DNA of 64,000 bases from positions 62,001 to 126,000 of the forward strand of contig JAXMFU010000007.1 in NCBI GenBank assembly GCA_046347625.1, written 5' to 3'. The notes beneath the pieces were generated by a model, which worked only from the letters and a program-made list of their open reading frames with translations, ran no database searches and was not told where the DNA came from. Every line of letters begins with the position of its first letter. The first letter of the stretch is position 1. The translations under genes and the position numbers were made by a program. The stretch comes from CAIMUS01 sp046347625 (lineage in GTDB: Bacteria > Pseudomonadota > Gammaproteobacteria > Competibacterales > Competibacteraceae). Shown here one piece after another: positions 23,947 to 33,149 of the stretch.

Positions 23947-25488
23947 ATGAAAACGACCAGTGTTTCCAGGAATTATGGCGATTCGACTAATCCTAATCCA
24001 CAGGATTTTTACCTGTTACCAAAACCCAACGCCCGTCAGCTTAATCCCGAAAAATTCTTTGCCCATGAGTACCAACAGATCAACCAGCGGCGGGAACTGA
24101 ACGGTTTTCGCGAGGATTCCTCCAACGTCCCACCGCGAAAAATCATCAGTCTGGCTTTGTCGGGTGGAGGCATTCGATCTGCCGCGTTTCAACTGGGTCT
24201 GTTATCGGGTCTGGCCCAGGGCCAACTGGGCCACGGGACCGTTCTGGGGCGTATTGATTACATCTCTTCGGTCAGCGGTGGTGGCTGGGCAAACGGTGCT
24301 TACTGGGCCTGGCAGAAAAGCGACGAGGCGTTCTTCGACTGCTTGAACGAAGCTGCTTTAAAGGGAACCAATGCTGTCTCCGAAAACTGTAATAATGCAG
24401 CCAACATGCTCAGGATCCAACAGGCGTTAAAGCGAGTGCCGATCTGGGGACAGCGGAAAGAGAAATGGGAAGAGGATATAAAAGATATTTATCTCTTCGA
24501 TCTCCCCAACCATAATGTTGATTTTACCAAGATCAATGATCGTTCGATTTATCCGAGAGGTTTTTCACAAAAACCTTATCCCATTTTCAACTTAACCCAT
24601 TCGTCCTTTGTCCAGCAGGCTGCCGATATAAAAAACCTGCCGTTTGAAATTACGCCGGATTATCTCGGCACGATCATCGACTGCAAAAGTGAGGGTTTGG
24701 CAGAGAAGCCTTGTGGATTTTTTAAAAATAACCGCTATGCCCGTATCGGTTTTTTCGCACGTCCCAGCGCGGAAGGCTTTCAGTGGGAAAACCGAAAATG
24801 GGGACGGTGGTGGAAGCTTTGGAGCTCCGATGAGGATGAACCGGGCGCCCTGCTTTCCAAGGCGATGGCTCCTTCCTCGGGGGTGATCGGCACGCCGATC
24901 CTACTGCAATACAATTTTCATTTACGCTATCGCGGTCAGAAAATCCTGGAAATCCGGGAGCACTATAACCTGACCGATGGCGGTAAATCTGACAATCTCG
25001 GCTTAATTCCCCTGATCGAGCGTGGCAGCGATCTGATTGTCATATCTCAGATTGGCAAGGCAAAGAAAAATAAACCATTCGGAGACTTTGATCTGGCGAG
25101 CAGGCAGGTCGAGAAACTGTTTGGATGCGAAGTGCCGGTGCCGCAAGAAGCTCCTAAACAGGATTTCGTTATCCCGTCCACTTATCAATGCCCCAATGGG
25201 AAAGGTGGTTTTCGGACTGGGACCCTCTTTTACGTCATGCCGTGGTATAAAAATGTAGAAAAAAATTTTATCAGCTACCTCGAACGTGATCGGGAAACTG
25301 ATAAAATTGCTGAGTATCTGAAAGCCGAAAAGAACGATACCACGATCGCTCCAGAGGACCGTTTTCCCCAGACCCCAACCTTTAAAGAAACCTACGATGA
25401 ACGGTTGATCCGGGCGTATTATCTGTTGGGACAGTATATTGCCAGGGAGCACCTGAACCCCCAGATTGCTGACTGGTACGGTATGTAG
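23947..25488 (+). CDS. Patatin-like phospholipase
   Basis: 513 aa. Patatin core: SGGGIRS at 72-78 (oxyanion hole), SSVSGGGWANG with the likely nucleophile Ser110 (Ser replaces the first Gly of GxSxG), and the Asp344 of TDGGKSDNLG completing the dyad. The remainder resembles large bacterial patatin-type enzymes with an N-terminal segment of 60 residues. It would hydrolyse phospholipid acyl esters. There is no signal peptide. It follows the eCIS operon and precedes a DUF2235 gene, families both known among secreted antibacterial or anti-eukaryotic effectors, so it could be cargo; independent function is equally possible. Confidence 0.85.
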   Translation: MKTTSVSRNYGDSTNPNPQDFYLLPKPNARQLNPEKFFAHEYQQINQRRELNGFREDSSNVPPRKIISLALSGGGIRSAAFQLGLLSGLAQGQLGHGTVLGRIDYISSVSGGGWANGAYWAWQKSDEAFFDCLNEAALKGTNAVSENCNNAANMLRIQQALKRVPIWGQRKEKWEEDIKDIYLFDLPNHNVDFTKINDRSIYPRGFSQKPYPIFNLTHSSFVQQAADIKNLPFEITPDYLGTIIDCKSEGLAEKPCGFFKNNRYARIGFFARPSAEGFQWENRKWGRWWKLWSSDEDEPGALLSKAMAPSSGVIGTPILLQYNFHLRYRGQKILEIREHYNLTDGGKSDNLGLIPLIERGSDLIVISQIGKAKKNKPFGDFDLASRQVEKLFGCEVPVPQEAPKQDFVIPSTYQCPNGKGGFRTGTLFYVMPWYKNVEKNFISYLERDRETDKIAEYLKAEKNDTTIAPEDRFPQTPTFKETYDERLIRAYYLLGQYIAREHLNPQIADWYGM

Positions 25489-25549
25489 TTGTTGTAATCC
25501 TACGGGTCTACAAAGTTCTCAGCCGAACACCAACTACGAGGTAGTAATC

Positions 25550-25825
25550 ATGAGCAAGAGTATCGTTATTTTCCACGATGGCACCTGGAACAAACCCGAT
25601 GAGCCGGATGCGGATGCAGAGGTATGCCGGGAAACCAACGTGTGTAAATTATATGAAATGTGCGTTAACGATGAGCGCACTCAGGTGGCCTACTACGATC
25701 AGGGCGTTGGCACCCACTGGTATGACAGAAGGTTTGGTGGCGTTGCCGGCGTGGGGCTGTCAGAAAATATCGGACAGGCCTATCATGAGTTGGCCCGCCG
25801 GTATGAACCTGGCGACAAGGGGTAG
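25550..25825 (+). pseudogene. DUF2235 hydrolase (Tle1-like), 5' fragment cut by an IS1-like element
   Basis: 91 codons from a well-placed ATG (TACGAGGTAGTAATC ahead). SIVIFHDGTWNKPDE, TNVCKLYEM and YYDQGVGT are the N-terminal signature of DUF2235 alpha/beta hydrolases, the family that includes T6SS phospholipases of the Tle1 type. Normal members have over 350 residues; the nucleophile Ser region is missing because the frame enters the IS end at 25821 and stops at once. Confidence 0.8.
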
Positions 25826-25917
25826 TGTTCTAAATCTGTTGTTTAGGCTTTGACAAATAGAATTTTTAATGCTACTTTTTGTCTTATGTATATACCTTAA
25901 AAGAAAAGAGGCCTATT

Positions 25918-26202
25918 ATGGTATTAGTACCCATAAAATGTCTGCACTGTGGAAGCATTGATGTTATTCGATACGGACAGACTTCTAATGAAAAACAACG
26001 CTTCCTCTGTAGAAATGATAGCTGCGGCAAAACCTTCATTCAGGCGTATTCAGACAAAGGTCGCTTACCCGACATCGAGCAACGAATTGTTGAGATGACC
26101 GTTAATGGCAGTGGGATTCGTGATACGGCGCGGGTACTCGGTGTCAACACTGATACGGTGATTAATGAGTTAAAAAAGAGAGTCAGAATTGCAAGCGGTT
26201 AA
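25918..26202 (+). CDS. insA: IS1 InsA-like protein
   Basis: 94 aa from the internal ATG MVLVPIKCLHCGS. It has zinc ribbon CLHCGSIDVIRYGQ...FLCRNDSCGKTF, then an HTH segment VEMTVNGSGIRDTARVLGVN. It binds the IS ends and, in IS1, is fused to InsB by -1 frameshift near the overlap; the insB-like frame overlaps its end by 14 bp. Confidence 0.85.
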   Translation: MVLVPIKCLHCGSIDVIRYGQTSNEKQRFLCRNDSCGKTFIQAYSDKGRLPDIEQRIVEMTVNGSGIRDTARVLGVNTDTVINELKKRVRIASG

Positions 26203-26689
26203 CCCTACTTTTTTAGCGACTCATGCGCCTGATCAGATGACGGTAGAAATAGGCAAAGTAAAAGAAAATCATGAGGTTAACAGCGATAATACGGCGGCAG
26301 AGATGGATGAGATGTGGAGTTATGTAGGCTGTAAGGACAACCAGAGATGGTTATGGCATGCCATTGATCGCGAGTCGGGAGAGGTATTGGCGTAGGTGTT
26401 AGGGAAACGTAAGGATCGGGTCTTTCTGGAATTGAAAAGTTTATTAGAGCCTTTTGGAATTGGCCGTTTTTATACCGATGATTGGGGTGCTTATGAGCGA
26501 AACCTTGATCCTGAACAACATATTATTGGCAAGGAAAACACTCAGAAAATAGAGCGTAAACATTTGACTTTACGCACCCGAATTAAGCGGCTCGCTCGTA
26601 AAACTATCTGTTTCTCAAAAAAAGAACAGATGCATGATATTGTGATTGGATTATTTGTGAATCGTTATGAATTTGGTCTTGCTGTTTAA
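26189..26689 (+). pseudogene. insB: IS1 InsB-like transposase with an in-frame amber codon
   Basis: The frame reads EMDEMWSYVGCKDNQRWLWHAIDRESGEVLA, then TAG at 26393-26395, then VLGKRKDRVFLELKSLLEP...FYTDDWGAYER and the conserved NTQKIERKHLTLRTRIKRLARK with the DDE residues. Family members have an aromatic residue at the stop position, so a single TAT/TAC to TAG change explains it. The copy is probably inactive unless the amber is suppressed. Confidence 0.85.
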
Positions 26690-26724
26690 ATCCATCGACA
26701 ACAATAATCGTACACTACCATCCG

Positions 26725-27414
26725 ATGAATACCGCCGTCATCCCGGCCTGGGTACAGGCCAACCGCTTGTTTCCGCTCGCCCGTCTGAATCTCGAGGTGT
26801 ATCTGCTGCGGCATGGTCAGAGCATTGCCAATGAGCAGGATCGGATTATCAGCGATCTCGTTCATGGTGGCGGTCCCCGCTTCGGTCTCACGGCTCTGGG
26901 GCGGGAGCAGGTGCGGCAAAGCGTCTTACAGGCCCGGGAACGGGGTCTGCTGCTGCGGTCCGCCTGGGTTTATAGTTCGCCCTTGCGCCGGGCGCAGGAG
27001 ACGGCCCAAATCCTGTGCGAGGTTGCGGGGATTGCCGGATTCACGACGACGGTGGCCCTGCGGGAGCGGGATTTCGGCCGGTTGAATCTGACCCCGGCCG
27101 GCACGGGATATCCAAAGGTCTGGGCCCTGGATGCCGTGGACCCCGGCCATACCGCCTTCGGTGTGGAATCCGTCCTGGCGGTCAGCGAGCGGCTCTCCAC
27201 CTTCTTTCTGCAACTTCACGAACAGGTCGGTGCCGGTTCGATGATGGGCCGGCGCCCCCGGGTGTTCGCCGTGCTCCATGGCGATCCCGGTCAGATTGCC
27301 GAGATGGTTTTTCGCCGGGAGAATCCGGCGGGACACCGCGCTTTACCGCCGTTGCAGACCGGCGAAATCCGGCGGTTGCACTGGCGCACACCGCCGACGG
27401 CGGGCGCGCATTGA
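26725..27414 (+). CDS. Histidine phosphatase (phosphoglycerate mutase-like) family protein
   Basis: 229 aa. The catalytic motif LRHGQSIANE begins at about residue 33 and the second-half motif HGDPGQIAEMVF near 190; SSPLRRAQETAQIL supports the family. Substrate unknown. The ATG lies six bases after the right end of the IS1-like element, so the first 25-30 residues may be read from a changed 5' end and the natural start may be nearer EVYLLRHG; the element could also supply its promoter. Confidence 0.8.
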   Translation: MNTAVIPAWVQANRLFPLARLNLEVYLLRHGQSIANEQDRIISDLVHGGGPRFGLTALGREQVRQSVLQARERGLLLRSAWVYSSPLRRAQETAQILCEVAGIAGFTTTVALRERDFGRLNLTPAGTGYPKVWALDAVDPGHTAFGVESVLAVSERLSTFFLQLHEQVGAGSMMGRRPRVFAVLHGDPGQIAEMVFRRENPAGHRALPPLQTGEIRRLHWRTPPTAGAH

Positions 27415-27628
27415 AGCGCTTTTCAGCGGTGATCATCCTGGTCCGGCCTCACCCACGAGGGTGAAACCCCCATACGCGCCAGTTTAAGCGATCCCTCCCT
27501 GTAGGAGCACGCCAGGCGTGCGACCTTTCGCGCGCCTAGAGCGTTGACCGGTTTGCCACGAGGTAACTGCTCGTTTTTCCCCTCCTTAGTTAAGATACTG
27601 CTGGCGAATTCTCCGAAGGGGGTAGCCG

Positions 27629-28191
27629 TTACGAGAGCGCCGGCGCCAGCGCGGCGAAGGCCGATCGCCGCGTCTTGGCCCTCGGCCGTCCGGCTAACCA
27701 AGCGCCGATTCGCAGCAGGTTGATGGCGGTGGCGGCCAAGAGATGGTGCAACCGCGTTTTGGCCAAGCCGATATATCGCGAACGGCGCAGATGACAGTCC
27801 TGGACGCCTTGCGAGAGGGTCCCCTCCACACCGGGCCGAGCCGCATAAGCGGCTTTGAAGGGCTCAGTGGTTTGTCGCTGCCGGGCGGCCTGAAGCGCTT
27901 CGTGCGGGTCGCGGGGGCGAACCGTCAGACCGCGCCCTCGGTGAGGCGACTGGGTACACTGGGGGTGTACCGGACAGACTTGACAATCGGTACGCGCAAA
28001 CTGAATACGGATCACGGGCTGGCCATGCTGACTCGGGCTGGGCTGCCATCGACGGCTGACCTGGCCTTGTGGGCAGGTCGCCGTCTGGGCCTCCCAATCG
28101 ATCACGAACGTGGCCACGTCGAACCGGTCGGGGGCCTGAGCCTGCCAACTGGTGTCTGGCATCACCGGTCCTAAGAGGTTGATCTGAGAGG
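27629..28191 (-). pseudogene. IS1182-type transposase, C-terminal part
   Basis: On the minus strand the frame carries INLLGPVMPDTSWQAQAPD, FVIDWEAQTATCPQGQVS, CQVCPVHPQCTQSP and the C-terminal GVEGTLSQGVQ motif followed by LAKTRLHHLLAATAINLLR, all typical of IS1182/IS1182-like DDE transposases. The upstream part continues at 30672 after the inserted IS21-type element; the N-terminal two-thirds are gone. Confidence 0.8.
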
Positions 28192-28243
28192 TGCCCAGTG
28201 TCAATTATTTTTTAACATCAGTGACAATTATTTTTTAACATTG

Positions 28244-29080
28244 TCAGTGGGGCCACTCCACCTCGGTCACCGGCTCTGGAGAGCGGTGAGGGTCATGCGT
28301 CTCATCCTCAGTCGACGTGTCACTGTCAGTATGAGGAGCAGGCTGTTGCCGTTCCTTGGCCTGTTCGGTCCGAAAACTCGAGCCGGTCATCTCCAAGATG
28401 ATGGCATGATGGACGAGCCTGTCAATGGCGGCTGCCGTCGTCAGGGGATCTTGGAAAATGCGATCCCATTGACTGAAGACGAGATTGCTGCTGATGAGTA
28501 CGCTCTTGCGCTCGTAGCGCTCAGCCAAAAAAGTAAATAGGACTTCCATTTCCGCCCGACTTTGCTGCACGTAGCCAATATCGTCCAGAATGATGGCGGC
28601 AAAGCCATCCAGCTTATGTAGTTCCTGTTCCAGGCGCAGGGCTTGCTTGGCGGCAAGCAACCGTTGTACCAGTTGGTAAGCAGGCGCAAACAAGACCCGA
28701 TAACCCCGCTCTATCAGGGCATGACCCACGGCACACAGCACGTGGGTTTTGCCTCGACCCGGTAACCCAAACGCCAGTATATTCTGGGCTTGGTCGACAA
28801 AATGCCCCTCGCACAGGGTGGGGAGCTGGCGGCGTACGGGGATGGGGAGGTGGTTCACCTGCAAGGTCGTCAGCGTCTTGCTGGAGGGCAACCTCGATTC
28901 CTGCCGCCGCCGTTGGACCCGGCACTGGCGGCGTGCCGCCACTTCCAGTTCCGCCAGGGTATAGAGGTAGCGCGTAAAGCTCCAACCCGACCGTTCGGCC
29001 TCGATCGCCAATGATTGTGCCTGGGCCAGCACGGTGGATAGGTGTAGCTCCCGCAGGAGGAGTTCGAGACTGTCGGTCAT
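28244..29080 (-). CDS. istB: IstB helper ATPase of IS21
   Basis: 278 aa AAA+ protein with Walker A AFGLPGRGKTHV and Walker B AAIILDDIGYVQQ, followed by SNLVFSQWDRIFQDPLTTAAAIDRLVHHA, the usual IstB ending. The C-terminal tail is Asp/Glu/His rich. It assists IstA in target selection. Its start overlaps the istA stop. Confidence 0.95.
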   Translation of the reverse strand: MTDSLELLLRELHLSTVLAQAQSLAIEAERSGWSFTRYLYTLAELEVAARRQCRVQRRRQESRLPSSKTLTTLQVNHLPIPVRRQLPTLCEGHFVDQAQNILAFGLPGRGKTHVLCAVGHALIERGYRVLFAPAYQLVQRLLAAKQALRLEQELHKLDGFAAIILDDIGYVQQSRAEMEVLFTFLAERYERKSVLISSNLVFSQWDRIFQDPLTTAAAIDRLVHHAIILEMTGSSFRTEQAKERQQPAPHTDSDTSTEDETHDPHRSPEPVTEVEWPH

Positions 29081-30609
29081 CGCGTGAGCTCTCCCAGCAG
29101 GGTGTCATAACTGGCTAACTCGACCGCTGGGATCGCCAAGGCAGGTACGACCGGCAGGGCGGGACGGACCAACTCGCGCACCCGGTCCGGCTCGGGTACC
29201 TGCCCGGCTTCCAACACTAACTCCAGGGCCGCCTGGACCTCTGCCTCCTGGGTCGAGGCGGCCAAGTGCAGCAGTCGGAGGTAGGCGGCATCGCCAGCGG
29301 TACCGGGATGAGCGGCTTGCAGCGCCGCGTAAGCCCGCCGAAATACCAGCGTCGGGAATAACGCTTCCCGGTAACGATAACGGGCAAAGGCCCCTGGTTT
29401 TTGCACCAGCGACCAGATCACATGGCGGTAGTCAATGGCATGATGCGAACGACCGATCAAGCGGGGCATCTCCTGAATCCAAGTCGCGCCGTAAAAGACC
29501 GCCACGTGGTTTTCATAGACCTGTACCCGGAGTGACTGCTGCACCAGGCGGGGGGGTACGGAATAGAGATTGCCGAGCACGTTGATCGTGCTGTTTTGGC
29601 TGACCCGCACCGTGAGCTCCTTAAATTCCGGGAAGCGGTCAACGGTCAGCGGCTGCATCACCGCCAATTCGTCCTGTAACCGGGCCTGCCGGCGGTGGTT
29701 CTCCTGGTGTAACCGCCCTTCCAACCACGCGTCAAAGGCCACTTCCGACACAAAGTCGCTACTCCCCCGACCTAGCAGGGCCTGCTGGAGGAAGCGTTTG
29801 AAAGCGCCGTTGTGGGCTTCCACCGTGCCATTTTGTTCTTTCTGGCCGACGGCGATGGTCCGCGGTTTCATGCCCAGGTGGGCCATCAGCTCCAGATATT
29901 CGCGGTTGAATTCCCGCTGGCCGGTGCGCACCCGGTGGGTGGCACCGGTGGAGTTATCGGTCTGATGCCACGCAGGCACTTTCCCTAAGCGAAAGAGTGC
30001 CTCTTGAATCCCCCGTTTCAGCGCCAGCAACGATTCCGAGCGGCACCGGCAGGCCCACTGCCAATTCGAGTACGGCAGGACCACATGACACAGCAACGGC
30101 GCGTAAGATTCACCCTGCAGCGTCATTCCCAATTCACCCGTATGAGTAAAATCCGTCTGCACCGCTTCCCCCGGTCGGTGCTGCTGCGGAAAGAACACTT
30201 CTGCCGCCTGATCATCCCCGTGTAACGCCCGCCACCGCTGCACCCGCCGATGCAGCGTGCGGAGCTGGCCGGGCTGGAATTGGCCCGGGTAGCGTTCTTG
30301 TAACTCCTCGAAGAGGGTTCGTGCCCACAGCCCCGGCGCTTCGCGTAGGCGGGCCTCGATTTCCGGCCAGACGGCCGCAAATGGGTCCGGCCGGGTCCGC
30401 CACTCGTGCCTGGACTTCAGCTCCGAGGGCAGCTTGCCCAACCGCCGATACTTGGCCGCCGTCTGTCGGCACACGCCCGCTTTCGCTGCTGCCATACCTT
30501 CATTCCCATGCTTGCTCAATTCTTTCATGATCATTCTCACCTGTTGGTCTGTCATCGTCACGGCTATGCCCTCCAGTTCACTGAAGAACACAGCTTGCCA
30601 CGAACTCAC
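29077..30609 (-). CDS. istA: IstA transposase of IS21
   Basis: 510 aa. An N-terminal HTH (GVCRQTAAKYRRLGK) precedes the DDE core: AVQTDFTHTGELG (first Asp), WHQTDNSTGATHRV (second Asp) and GTVEAHNGAFKRFL (Glu). Full length for the family, no frameshift. It catalyses cut-and-paste or circle-mediated transposition. Confidence 0.95.
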   Translation of the reverse strand: MSSWQAVFFSELEGIAVTMTDQQVRMIMKELSKHGNEGMAAAKAGVCRQTAAKYRRLGKLPSELKSRHEWRTRPDPFAAVWPEIEARLREAPGLWARTLFEELQERYPGQFQPGQLRTLHRRVQRWRALHGDDQAAEVFFPQQHRPGEAVQTDFTHTGELGMTLQGESYAPLLCHVVLPYSNWQWACRCRSESLLALKRGIQEALFRLGKVPAWHQTDNSTGATHRVRTGQREFNREYLELMAHLGMKPRTIAVGQKEQNGTVEAHNGAFKRFLQQALLGRGSSDFVSEVAFDAWLEGRLHQENHRRQARLQDELAVMQPLTVDRFPEFKELTVRVSQNSTINVLGNLYSVPPRLVQQSLRVQVYENHVAVFYGATWIQEMPRLIGRSHHAIDYRHVIWSLVQKPGAFARYRYREALFPTLVFRRAYAALQAAHPGTAGDAAYLRLLHLAASTQEAEVQAALELVLEAGQVPEPDRVRELVRPALPVVPALAIPAVELASYDTLLGELTR

Positions 30610-30671
30610 AGGTGGCCTGCCATGTTAATTTTTAATTGTCATCCATGTTAATTTTTAATTGTCACTGAGCA

Positions 30672-30738
30672 GAGAGGTCTGTTGGCTCGTGACCAAGTGC
30701 GCGGCGGTGACGTAACCGGCATCCACGATCGGTTCGGC
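30672..30738 (-). pseudogene. IS1182-type transposase, continuation of the fragment
   Basis: Minus-strand translation gives DAGYVTAAHLVTSQQ, which joins in sense to the fragment at 27629-28191 when the IS21 element is removed. The right edge, where similarity to the CarH-like gene begins, is at about 30735-30745. Confidence 0.7.
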
Positions 30739-31551
30739 GGGGAGCAGGATGAAGATATCGCTCGGTTACACCTGTTGCGACAGGCCACCGAGAACGGCAG
30801 GCGCATCGGCGATGTGGCCCGACTCGCTCTGCCCGAGCTGCAAGCGCTGGTGCAGCAGGACCAGGGAGCCGCTGTACCTTCCCTGGTGGCGCCGACCGGG
30901 CAACCACCGTCCGCCACTCGGGAACATGTCGACGCCTGTCTGGCCGCGGTGCAGCAACTGGATTCGGCGGCATTGGAGGCCGCGCTGGCCCATGCCGCCC
31001 GATCGCTGAGCATTCCATTATTGTTGCAGGATGTGATCGGTACCTTGATGTTGGAAATCGGCGAGCGTTGGCGGACCGGCGTGTTGCGGCCCTGCCATGA
31101 GCATATGGCGACCGCCCAGATTCGCTTTTTCCTGGGTAATCTGCTGTTGCACAGTGCCATGACGGGGACCGGGCCACGGCTCGTGGTGACGACACCCGCC
31201 GGGCAGCGGCATGAACTCGGGGCTTTGCTCGTGGCGGTTACCGCCGCTCAAGCCGGCTGGACGCCGCTCTATCTAGGCGCAGATATACCCAGTGATGAGA
31301 TAGCGTTTGCCGTCACCGCAAAGGCGGCGGCGGCCGTAGCCTTAAGCATTTCCTATCCCGGCGACGATCCCCGCTTAGGGGATGCATTACGGCGCTTGCG
31401 CCGCCAACTTCCCGAGCGGGTCGTGCTGCTGGTGGGCGGCGCTGCGGCGGCCGGCTATCAGCCGGTATTGGCCGAAATCGGCGCTTTGCAACCATCCGAT
31501 TTGGCCACGTTGCGGCTGGAACTGGACCGCATCAGGGGGGGCTGGAACTGA
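30682..31551 (+). pseudogene. CarH-like B12-binding MerR-family regulator lacking its HTH
   Basis: The open frame starts at a TTG inside the IS1182 remnant; the true gene begins at about 30740. From DEDIARLHLLRQATENGRRIGDVARL (end of the MerR HTH domain) it is colinear with B12-dependent light regulators: Trp130, Glu140 and His141 keep the W-x9-EH spacing of CarH, and His177 in AGQRHELGALLVAV fits the lower axial cobalt ligand. The first part of the HTH is replaced by antisense transposase sequence, so DNA binding is presumably lost. CarH-type proteins repress carotenoid genes in the dark. Confidence 0.75.
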
Positions 31552-31587
31552 ACAGTTCCGCTTCCCGCCGTTGTTTTTCCAAGGTAG

Positions 31588-31745
31588 CTCACCACCTATC
31601 AGTTGGTAGGGCGCATGAGTGGAGCGGAGCGTATTGCGCCGCTATGGGGCTGCCCCTCATCCGGCGCATTACGCTCCGCTCCGCTCCACTCATGCGCCCT
31701 ACAGTCTGTGATTTCAAGGTTGGAAGCAAACTGATAGGTGGTAAG
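31588..31745. mobile_element. 158-bp inverted-repeat element (MITE-like), copy 2
   Basis: Same ends as copy 1: CTCACCACCTATCAGTT on the left and, reversed, CTTACCACCTATCAGTTT on the right; the internal arms GTAGGGCGCATGAGTGGAGC are also shared. Flanks TCCAAGGTA and TCCAAGGCG agree in the first seven bases, an imperfect target duplication. The middle is oriented opposite to copy 1. Confidence 0.85.
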
Positions 31746-31763
31746 TCCAAGGCGGTGATCGGC

Positions 31764-32108
31764 TCAGCCACCGGCCACCGCGTGGAGCCGTAGCCGACCC
31801 CCCGGCCGGTGGAGAAGGTCGGGTGGCGTGGTTGCCAACCAGGCACGTGCCAGGGTGAAACCGGCCATCCGATCCAACGGGTTACCCAGAGTAGTGGCAT
31901 AATCCAGGGCGCGGGCCGCCCATTGCTGGCTGTCAGGGACGGACTCCAACCCCAGAAAATCAGCCACCTCCGCCAGCGTGAGCGGAGCACGCTTAAGTAC
32001 CTTAGCGCTGAAGTCATCCCGGTTTGGCTGGGGGGCGACTGGAGCGGTGTCGCTGGCAACTCCCTGAGTGTTTGCCAGGACGAGGCGGCGAGAGCGATGA
32101 GCCGGCAT
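31764..32108 (-). CDS. Hypothetical protein
   Basis: 114 aa from the ATG preceded by AGGAGGAACTCCCC, an excellent ribosome site; an in-frame ATG further upstream is rejected. The N-terminal 35 residues are basic and Ala/Pro-rich (MPAHRSRRLVLANTQG); the rest, LTLAEVADFLGLESVPDSQQWA and LDRMAGFTLARAWLATTPPD, is helical. No family recognised. It ends 19 bp from the inverted-repeat element. Confidence 0.5.
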   Translation of the reverse strand: MPAHRSRRLVLANTQGVASDTAPVAPQPNRDDFSAKVLKRAPLTLAEVADFLGLESVPDSQQWAARALDYATTLGNPLDRMAGFTLARAWLATTPPDLLHRPGGRLRLHAVAGG

Positions 32109-32402
32109 GGGGAGTTCCTCCTGATTGGAAACGGTATAAGCAGCCGAAAACAGTACTTGGAAGAATTGATTTAGAGTAGAAAAATGACAGGGCCAGCACA
32201 ATTGGCGGATTACCTAGCTTTATTAAAGAAATCTTTAGGCCGAGTTGCGCTAAGATTGCTCGGAAATGGGCGTAACCAGTCTGGCGCTCCATGGGCTTCA
32301 ATCGCTGACAACGTCCCTATTAAAACGTCTGTACGCTTTTGCTTATCAGCTTAAAGAAGCCTCTATTTGAGTGGCAACCGGGATCGGCTAGAGTCGGCAT
32401 AA
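32109..32402. other. Gap without a supported gene
   Basis: Holds the 5' region of the hypothetical gene and, at about 32262-32300, a fragment GGGCGTAACCAGTCTGGCGCTC that matches the outer arm of the fold-back element at 42093-42253. No credible coding frame seen. Confidence 0.6.
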
Positions 32403-32834
32403 CTCCCTCTGGCCGAGCGCATCAGTTTCTCTTTCTTCCCGGGGGACACCGCCGCTGACGCCGCTTCAGCGAATGGCGCCGTGATCGTCGGCACGCGTGG
32501 CTCCGCAGAGGGTCAACAGGCTTTTATATGGGATGACAAGAATGGCATGCGGAGCTTACTCGATGTGTTAGTCACCAGCGGTCTCGATCTCACGGGCTGG
32601 TGGCTGACTGAGGCTACCGCCATCTCCGCCGATGGCTTGACGATAGGGGGCTATGGCCGCAATCCGGCCGGGCTGGCAGAAGGCTGGATAGCAACCCTGG
32701 AGCCTGCCCTTGTTCCTGAAATCCAGGCGACCATGGCCACTACCGGCTTGGCACTTCTGGTCGGCGGCTTACTGTTGCTAGGGGAAGGCACCTGGTACCG
32801 CCGTTCACCGGCGGGCGGCCTCAGTGGGATTTGA
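32403..32834 (+). pseudogene. HAF-repeat, PEP-CTERM-like exported protein, C-terminal remnant
   Basis: The open frame contains SANGAVIVGTRGSAEGQQAFIW and ISADGLTIGGYGRNPAGLAEGW, typical of HAF repeats in exported proteins, then VPEIQATMATTGLALLVGGLLLL with a basic end (WYRRS), which resembles a weakened PEP-CTERM sorting signal (VPE, membrane helix, Arg). A stop codon at 32400 in frame and lack of a start or signal peptide show that the 5' part is missing. Confidence 0.6.
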
Positions 32835-33077
32835 TTAAGGCCCGGATGACCGGTTCGGCCCGTCCCTGATAAGGGAGGGACCGTTGTGGCACTCTTTTTG
32901 GCATCACTATCCGACCATTAAGATGACGCGGCACGGCAGGAGATGCCGTAAAGCGTCACCTCAGAGTTGGCATGATGCGTCCTGACAACGCTGCCCGTCA
33001 CCGAGCCTAAACAGAAAATAACAAGCATTTCAGAGAGTAGGCTGATTTCAGCTAATTCGATAAAAGGCCGATCCAGC

Positions 33078-33095
33078 TTGGCACAGAAGCTGCAT
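33078..33095 (+). promoter_or_regulatory. Candidate sigma-54 promoter
   Basis: TTGGCAC at 33078-33084 and CTGCAT at 33090-33095 place GG and GC exactly 10 bases apart, as in -24/-12 promoters. It lies 56 bp before a strong intrinsic terminator, so a start about 12 bases downstream would give an RNA near 80 nt. PEP-CTERM genes are often sigma-54 dependent, and a PEP-CTERM-like remnant is just upstream. Confidence 0.5.
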
Positions 33096-33149
33096 TAATA
33101 GAGATGCCTTTCGTGGATATTAAGTTCTTCCTCCTTTGGTAGTTCTCTT

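Larger units (their letters stand above)
25821..26719 (+). mobile_element. IS1-family-like insertion sequence (899 bp)
   Basis: The ends GGTAGTGT and ACACTACC form the tips of imperfect terminal inverted repeats; insA-like and insB-like frames lie between, in the IS1 arrangement. The flanks (GCGACAAGG left, ATCCGATGA right) do not match, so there is no target duplication and one side was probably lost by an adjacent deletion or recombination. The coding part is AT-richer than the surroundings. Confidence 0.85.
28192..30671 (-). mobile_element. IS21-family element, intact, inserted in an IS1182-type remnant
   Basis: 2480 bp, beginning TGCCCAGTGTCAATTA and ending TAATTGTCACTGAGCA (TG...CA), with a further internal repeat of the TGACAATT...TTAACAT end motif at each side. 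The 6-bp direct repeat GAGAGG at 28186-28191 and 30672-30677 is the target duplication. It carries istB and istA, which overlap by 4 bp; both look intact. Confidence 0.88.
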
